Shown here one piece after another: positions 5,039-9,420 of a stretch of 9,420 nt of DNA. Numbering within the stretch: position 1 is the first letter of the stretch; the number at the start of each line of letters is the position of its first letter. The notes under the pieces are model-generated. The model was given only the letters and a program-made list of their open reading frames with translations. It searched no databases and was not told the origin of the DNA. A program made the position numbers and the translations under genes. The stretch spans positions 1 through 9,420 of the forward strand of contig JAAZJF010000003.1 of NCBI GenBank assembly GCA_012800475.1. The letters are read 5' to 3'. Origin of the DNA: Gammaproteobacteria bacterium (GTDB lineage: Bacteria; Pseudomonadota; Gammaproteobacteria; Pseudomonadales; Pseudomonadaceae).

Positions 5039-6499
5039 TTATTCGAGCTTGAGCGTGCGGCGATCGCGCAGGTCTTTAATGGCCATCAATAAGGCAAAGA
5101 CGATCACCAGTGTCACGCTCAGCAAGCCAACGCTGACGGCAATCGCCCAGGACGTGTAAGGGCGCACCGCAAATACAATCGCAGTAATCACCGCAATACC
5201 CACGGAAGTCCCAATGCGCTGCCCTGTTTGCACAATGGCGCCTGAGCTGCCGGCATAAGTCAGTGGCACCTCAGCTAAAGTAAGCGCTTGGTTGGGACTG
5301 ACCACAGAGCCCTGCCCTAAACCAAAGAAAGCTAAAGACAGCAATAACCACCAAATACTTAAGCCTGCAGCGTCATGCAACAACACCACTGCAACGCTAG
5401 ATAGCATGCCAAATATCGCAAAAGCCAAGCCACCAATCACAATTTTACGCCCGTAGGCGTTGACCCGTTTACCCGCCCAATGGGCAGAGTAAGCTGACAA
5501 CAGCGCCGAGGGAATACCCACCATGCCCGCCTCAAACGCTGTAAAACCTAAGCCTTGTTGCACATATAAAGGAATCACCACCCAGACGCTGGTCATCCCC
5601 AAAAAGTACAAGGTCATAATGATGCTGCCATTGCGATAGCTGGACGTGGCGAAGATCTTTAAATCCACCATGGGACTATAACCGCGCTCGGTGTACCACC
5701 GCTCCCAACGCGCCCAGAGGTAAAACAACAGGAGTCCTGCTGGCAATAATAACCACATCATTGGTGACAGATGCGAATCCACAAAAGGATACAACACCGC
5801 CAGTACCGCCAGCCCCAGTAACACGGCACCAATAGGGTCAAGTGAACTCAAACCCTGACCATCTTTTTGTTTAGGCTTGTGAATCAAAGGCCGTGGAAAC
5901 CAAATCAGCGCCAGCACCATAGTTAATATCCCCATCGGCACATTGACTAAAAACGTCAAGCGCCAGCCCAATTCTAAACCGCCCAACTGAATCAATAAGC
6001 CACCAATCACGGGGCCAATCGCCACAGATACGCCCACCGTGGTACCAAAAAAACCAAAAGCACGACCGCGCTCCGAGCCTTTAAAATACTGCTGAATCAT
6101 GCCCACTGCTTGCGGGTTCATCAAACCTGAGCCCACACCCTGCACAAAGCGCGCCCCATTGAGCCATTGCGCATCGGGAGCTAAACCTGCCGCTACAGAC
6201 GCTAAGGTAAAGACAATCACGCCCAGAATAAAAATCCCACCGCGCCCCATCAAATCCCCAGCCCGACCTGCACTGACCAGCACCACGCCAAAGGTCAAAG
6301 CATAGCCTGACAACACCCATTGAATATCCGACTGCGTCGCCTCTAGCGCATCTTGAATCGATGCTAAGGCGACGTTGACCACACTGACACTCATCAGCGA
6401 CATAAAGATCGCCATCAATAAAACTATCAGAATGCGCCAGCGCACAGGGTCATTGCTCAGGTCGCTGGTGCTGTCGTTTTGTGCTGTCAGTTGAGTCAT
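5039..6499 (-). CDS. MFS drug/metabolite exporter, DHA2 (EmrB/QacA) family, 14 transmembrane helices
   Basis: This is an inner-membrane proton-driven efflux transporter of the DHA2 family, which exports drugs and hydrophobic small molecules. The 486-residue product has a short cytoplasmic N-terminus, then VVNVALASIQDAL (40-52) in the first helix, motif A GRAGDLMGRGG (78-88), motif B RFVQGVGSG (117-125) and the antiporter motif C VGVSVAIGPVIGG (155-167). Hydrophobic segments and total length fit 14 helices. The ATG at 6499 is chosen, with TAGG (6510-6507) seven bases before it; a TTG two codons upstream has no support. No membrane-fusion partner (EmrA-like) or regulator is adjacent, so it may act alone. 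It converges on the SnoaL-like gene. The substrate is not predictable; a link to the SDR/SnoaL pair is an inference from position only. Confidence 0.93.
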   Translation of the reverse strand: MTQLTAQNDSTSDLSNDPVRWRILIVLLMAIFMSLMSVSVVNVALASIQDALEATQSDIQWVLSGYALTFGVVLVSAGRAGDLMGRGGIFILGVIVFTLASVAAGLAPDAQWLNGARFVQGVGSGLMNPQAVGMIQQYFKGSERGRAFGFFGTTVGVSVAIGPVIGGLLIQLGGLELGWRLTFLVNVPMGILTMVLALIWFPRPLIHKPKQKDGQGLSSLDPIGAVLLGLAVLAVLYPFVDSHLSPMMWLLLPAGLLLFYLWARWERWYTERGYSPMVDLKIFATSSYRNGSIIMTLYFLGMTSVWVVIPLYVQQGLGFTAFEAGMVGIPSALLSAYSAHWAGKRVNAYGRKIVIGGLAFAIFGMLSSVAVVLLHDAAGLSIWWLLLSLAFFGLGQGSVVSPNQALTLAEVPLTYAGSSGAIVQTGQRIGTSVGIAVITAIVFAVRPYTSWAIAVSVGLLSVTLVIVFALLMAIKDLRDRRTLKLE

Positions 6500-6531
6500 A
6501 TACAAGCCTAAGTGCGAATGATATGAAGATC

Positions 6532-6559
6532 AGTGTAGATGAACTGGATACGAATCCAA
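6532..6559 (-). promoter_or_regulatory. Candidate promoter of the MFS gene overlapped by a palindrome
   Basis: On the minus strand, TTGGAT (6559-6554) and TACACT (6537-6532) are 16 bases apart, giving a leader of about 30 bases. The -35 matches only three of six positions. The palindrome TGGAT-TCGT-ATCCA (6558-6545) covers the -35 box and the spacer, where a repressor binding site would be expected. Another perfect palindrome, CGCTC-A-GAGCG, lies at 6571-6581. The rest of 6560-6677 shows nothing I can name. Confidence 0.35.
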
Positions 6560-6677
6560 CCCTGCAATACGCTCAGAGCGAATGCATCTTTAAGTCGCTA
6601 CAACAATCATCAAAGATCTAGCATAGCGTACAACTGAGTGCACTGAGCGATTGAGAGCAAACCCTAACACTTAACGA

Positions 6678-6827
6678 CTAACCAACCACGTCATAACCCT
6701 CATTGGGCTGAAACAAGACTTCAAAATCCTCGCCATCCCAAACCGCTTCATACGCCTTTAAGCGGTAGGTATCGCCCTGATTCCAGCGCCGCCCGACAAT
6801 GTCTTCAATGATATCTTCAAGATACAC
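6678..6827 (-). CDS. Small acidic hypothetical protein, 49 residues, GTG start
   Basis: The frame begins at GTG (6827-6825) and ends at TAG (6680-6678). The product starts VYLEDIIEDIVGRRWNQGDT and ends NEGYDVVG. It carries 12 acidic and only 4 Lys/Arg residues, two Trp, and no signal peptide or membrane helix. AGGTGAG (6837-6831) gives a good ribosome binding site, its AGGT being six bases before the GTG; an in-frame stop lies eight codons upstream, and no ATG is available in this frame. The amino-acid mix looks like a folded protein rather than random sequence. I do not recognise a family. It lies about 50 bases beyond the adhesin terminator, without a clear promoter of its own, so it may be expressed by read-through. 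It could also be a relic of a longer gene. Confidence 0.6.
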   Translation of the reverse strand: MYLEDIIEDIVGRRWNQGDTYRLKAYEAVWDGEDFEVLFQPNEGYDVVG

Positions 6828-6878
6828 ATGCTCACCTACCTTTATAAATCACAGCCGCACAACGCAGACTCTAGACAT

Positions 6879-6913
6879 AAAAAAACCCTTTGCAGATTGC
6901 TCCGCAAAGGGTT
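6879..6913 (-). terminator. Strong intrinsic terminator of the adhesin gene
   Basis: AACCCTTTGC (6913-6904 on the minus strand GC-core CCCTTTGC) pairs perfectly with GCAAAGGGTT (6893-6884) over 10 bp around a 10-base loop. On the minus strand the stem runs directly into seven T (6885-6879, the first two within the stem). It begins 25 bases after the adhesin stop codon. This is a textbook Rho-independent terminator. Confidence 0.88.
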
Positions 6914-6938
6914 GGTTTAGGCTAAAGCAGCCGTGTGA

Positions 6939-9420
6939 TTAATAGATGATTTGATCGTTATTGAACAAGTCATCCAGGCTTTTTGCTTCATTCTGGTTGG
7001 TTAAGACCAGCAACTCTTCAAACTCAAAACGACTGCCTTCGCCGTCACGGTCAATGCTGACAGTGATGCTTTGCTCTTCCTCGTTAAAATCAACCTTTAA
7101 GAAGTCACTCAGACCATTTAGATCAATATCTTCAGTGCCTTCAGGCAGCAAGGCTGAAATATCAAGCACATCCGCATTGGCATCTGTGCCCACTTCACCA
7201 AAGTGGAAGTCAGTCCAAGTATCAACACCGTTGCCGCCTGTAGCGTCATCCTTATCGAGCAAGTCGAAGTTGAAGGTGTCGGAACCTAAACCACCCTCAA
7301 AGGTGTCGTTGCCTGCAGTACTGCTGATCTTATCATCGTACTCAGAGCCCGTTGCGTTCATGCCGACGTTGAAGGTCAACTCCGCACTGTCACTGGAACC
7401 AGCAACAGAAGTCAGCTTGTACTCAAACACATCCGTGCCATACGAATCGCCTTTGGCAGTGTAAGTGTAAGAGCCATCTTGCTGCACCACTAAGGTGCCG
7501 TGCTCGCCTTCAATGGTGAGGGATTTCTGCATGTTATTATCAAACTTGCCATCCACCACGATATCTAAAGGCTTGCCGTTGACTTCAATGTGAGCAAAGT
7601 CAGCCTGACCTGAGCTTTCTTTATACAGGTCGTTATCAAGGATATTGCCTTCTTCAACCAGTGTGTTGCCTTGCTCTTCTTGGAACTTATCCAGCGTGGT
7701 GATGGTTCCTTGTAAGCTTAAATCGTAGCGCACAGTGTTGCCTAGACGTGGGTCAATAATCACTTCAACGCGGTACTGCCCCTCGGTTAAGCTCCAATTG
7801 AGCTCACCGCTTTCGCCAGTCACAGCGGGCTTATACACCTCAACCACTTCACCGGTAGCGACATTAATCAGGCGAATCACAAACTCATCGACACGAGCTG
7901 TGGTCGGGTTCAGGTTATAGTTTAGAGTTAAGTCATAAACTTGATTCGCCTTCACTTCAATCAGCTCAGGACTGTATGTCGTATTGCTTGAGCCTCCCTT
8001 AGTACCACTGACTGCCCAGCCTGCGTAGGCTTCTTGGTTATCTAAACCAAAGCGCGCATCACCAAAGTCGTCGTTGGCCTGAACGTTGTTGATTACAATA
8101 TTTAAGGTGGAGTTATACAGCTTATTATCTGCACCTAAAACACTGTAGCTAAAGCTTTCCATAGCACCAATGTCTTTATTAGCAACATTTTTATACAACT
8201 CATAGCTGTAGCTGCCATCGGCTTTAATGGTCAAAGTACCATATTGACCTTGGATGATATTGTCACCCTCGCCGAGTGGATCGCCATTCACGCTATAAAC
8301 CTTAGCGCCCTCTTCCAGATCTAGATTTGAATCAACCTTAGCGTTGGTTTGCTCGTACTCGTACAGTTTGTCCTCGCGAACACGCAGAGTCACTGACGGA
8401 ATCACCGAAACACCGCCTGTAGTCGGGATCAATACTGCTTTGTATTCGCCCTCATCAAAACGGAAGGTTTTATCCTCAGAAGAAGCTCCCGCGCCAACAA
8501 GAACACCTACAATACCAAACCAGTCTTTTTCAATGGTGTATAACTGCCAGAAATCACCGTTTGCAGTGGTTTCCTTTTTGTAAATCACCAAATCAACAGG
8601 CGAGTAACCCAGCGATACGGGTGCACCACCGGTGCCATAGAAAGTCACGTCGCGCACTTCATTGGCGCCGACGTTGATGTCCATACCGTTTTCTATCGCA
8701 ATTAAGCCAATATCAGCAATGCCCAACCCAACACTTGCAATATCTGCCCAGGTTTTAGAGGTGAGCTTATCTTTTTCTGGAATATCTTTAGCGATGGCCT
8801 CTGGCTTCATATCCAACAAGACAGTGCTGTCAGGCACTAAGTTACTGGGTTTATCCACCAAGTTGATCGTTAAATTAGCACTTGAGCTATCACCGGTGTT
8901 GCTGTTGGTGATGGTGTACGTCACTTCTTCTTGCTCACCAAACTCAGGATTAGCACCCTCATTGAGCTTATAGGTGTAATTACCTTTAGCGGAAACGGTT
9001 AAGGTGCCGTGCGTCAACTGGATCACAGTTGAGCCAACCGCTGGCACGTCAACTTCGTGAGTGCCCTTACCATCCTCATAGGTGATTTTAGTGATACGCG
9101 TATCATCGGGAGCATCAACCTGATCTTTACCACTCACGTCAAGATCAGTGATGACGTTACCCTTTTTCACCCCAGACACACTTTGGTACTCGTTGTAATC
9201 GATCACGGTGTCTTTGGTCACTTTTAACCCAGCACCACCGATCACTTTTACACCCGCTTTGGAGCTGAGCATGATCTGGTATGTACCCGGTTCGGTAATA
9301 GTGATTTCACCGTTTTTTGTCATGCCTAAAAACGGTACTGTAAACCAGTTATCGTACACATCATAAAACTTGGTATTACCGTAAGCGTCTTCTTTGTAGA
9401 TGATTAAGTCGTAGGTATCA
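6939..9420 (-). CDS. Giant type I-secreted BapA-like adhesin, C-terminal 826 residues (start outside the window)
   Basis: This is a cell-surface or released adhesin of the Bap/BapA type, probably acting in biofilm formation or attachment and exported in one step by an ABC-MFP-TolC type I system. The frame stays open to the window edge (first residues DTYDLIIYKEDAYG), so the GTG at 9359 is internal. Three iterations of a two-domain unit follow: a beta-sandwich with D-x-(V/I)-I-Y-K or similar, then a VCBS/cadherin-like domain with HGTLTV..GNYTY, YGTLTI..DGSYSY and HGTLVV..DGSYTY. The last 140 residues hold one RTX calcium nonapeptide, GNDTFEGGLGSDTF (about 7270-7313), TGGNGVDTWTDF, ISVDRDG-like VSIDRDGEG and the hydrophobic end LDDLFNNDQIIY. 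This is the VC_A0849-type secretion target. No transporter genes are nearby. The total length is probably several thousand residues, by analogy with the family. Confidence 0.9.
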   Translation of the reverse strand, partial: DTYDLIIYKEDAYGNTKFYDVYDNWFTVPFLGMTKNGEITITEPGTYQIMLSSKAGVKVIGGAGLKVTKDTVIDYNEYQSVSGVKKGNVITDLDVSGKDQVDAPDDTRITKITYEDGKGTHEVDVPAVGSTVIQLTHGTLTVSAKGNYTYKLNEGANPEFGEQEEVTYTITNSNTGDSSSANLTINLVDKPSNLVPDSTVLLDMKPEAIAKDIPEKDKLTSKTWADIASVGLGIADIGLIAIENGMDINVGANEVRDVTFYGTGGAPVSLGYSPVDLVIYKKETTANGDFWQLYTIEKDWFGIVGVLVGAGASSEDKTFRFDEGEYKAVLIPTTGGVSVIPSVTLRVREDKLYEYEQTNAKVDSNLDLEEGAKVYSVNGDPLGEGDNIIQGQYGTLTIKADGSYSYELYKNVANKDIGAMESFSYSVLGADNKLYNSTLNIVINNVQANDDFGDARFGLDNQEAYAGWAVSGTKGGSSNTTYSPELIEVKANQVYDLTLNYNLNPTTARVDEFVIRLINVATGEVVEVYKPAVTGESGELNWSLTEGQYRVEVIIDPRLGNTVRYDLSLQGTITTLDKFQEEQGNTLVEEGNILDNDLYKESSGQADFAHIEVNGKPLDIVVDGKFDNNMQKSLTIEGEHGTLVVQQDGSYTYTAKGDSYGTDVFEYKLTSVAGSSDSAELTFNVGMNATGSEYDDKISSTAGNDTFEGGLGSDTFNFDLLDKDDATGGNGVDTWTDFHFGEVGTDANADVLDISALLPEGTEDIDLNGLSDFLKVDFNEEEQSITVSIDRDGEGSRFEFEELLVLTNQNEAKSLDDLFNNDQIIY
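7365..9420 (-). repeat. Three tandem, diverged two-domain modules in the adhesin
   Basis: The modules run about 8850-9420 (incomplete), 8079-8849 and 7365-8078. Each has a first domain whose strands read like DLIIYK, DLVIYKK or EFVIRLI, a turn such as EPGTYQI, DEGEYKA or TEGQYRV about 35-50 residues later, then a linker (GNVITDLD, or GNILDND in the last), then the VCBS-like motif (9011-8961, 8243-8193, 7502-7452). The VCBS motifs are spaced 256 and 247 residues apart. They are similar in pattern but far diverged in sequence, so these are old duplications rather than identical DNA repeats. Confidence 0.7.

Noticed and set aside
6961..7464. 167-codon plus-strand frame opposite the adhesin 3' end, and similar ones at 8344-8973.
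   Set aside because: Ser/Leu/Pro-rich translations mirror the Asp/Glu/Gly-rich adhesin codons on the other strand; no start signals.
9357..9359. GTG at 9359 as the start of the adhesin.
   Set aside because: The frame continues upstream without a stop to the window edge, and the upstream residues (DLIIYK) belong to the first repeated domain, so the true start is outside the window.
1..9420. CRISPR array, tRNA genes, insertion sequence or phage remnant.
   Set aside because: I looked for regularly spaced repeats, tRNA T-arm motifs, transposase-like proteins and terminal inverted repeats with target duplications, and found none.

Overview
The window looks like a chromosomal segment from a gammaproteobacterium in or near the Pseudomonadaceae. 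The gene order ffs - dnaX - ebfC - recR is the one I know from Pseudomonas, and the visible EbfC and RecR sequences follow the Pseudomonas proteins almost residue for residue. Base composition is moderate, clearly less GC-rich than typical Pseudomonas, so a lower-GC relative (Thiopseudomonas- or Denitrificimonas-like) is a reasonable inference but is not proven.

Right end of the minus-strand housekeeping block (1-3027). Read on the minus strand, this is a recognisable promoter, the 4.5S signal recognition particle RNA gene (ffs), dnaX (clamp-loader tau subunit), ebfC (YbaB nucleoid protein) and the first 50 codons of recR. dnaX and ebfC are tightly coupled, because the ebfC ribosome binding site overlaps the dnaX stop codon. 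ebfC and recR are separated by 111 bases that hold a 15-bp hairpin formed best in minus-strand RNA. The precursor of 4.5S RNA appears to begin with its own small perfect hairpin.

Middle accessory block (3028-6677). About 340 bases without a gene hold a probable terminator and a long hairpin in the 3' region of an SDR oxidoreductase gene (minus strand). Divergent to it, across a 186-base region with a repeated TGTTGACA motif, is a plus-strand SnoaL-like (NTF2 fold) protein. Facing that gene, and ending in its own terminator hairpin, is a 14-helix DHA2-type MFS exporter (minus). An oxidoreductase, a small cyclase/dehydratase-fold protein and an exporter side by side suggest handling of a small, perhaps polycyclic or hydroxylated, compound. 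The substrate cannot be read from the sequence, and no regulator gene is present.

Adhesin block (6678-9420). A 49-codon acidic small gene with a GTG start lies downstream of a strong terminator. Upstream of that terminator is the C-terminal 826 residues of a very large type I-secreted, BapA-like surface adhesin whose start is outside the window. The visible part has three iterations of a two-domain module (a beta-sandwich plus a VCBS/cadherin-like domain), then one RTX calcium-binding repeat and a VC_A0849-type secretion signal. No type I secretion machinery is encoded in the window.

I saw no tRNA, rRNA, CRISPR array, insertion sequence or phage gene. No clear new defence or mobile system is present. 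The best leads are the divergent SDR/SnoaL pair, the adhesin's paired modules, the small acidic gene, and several strand-specific RNA hairpins.
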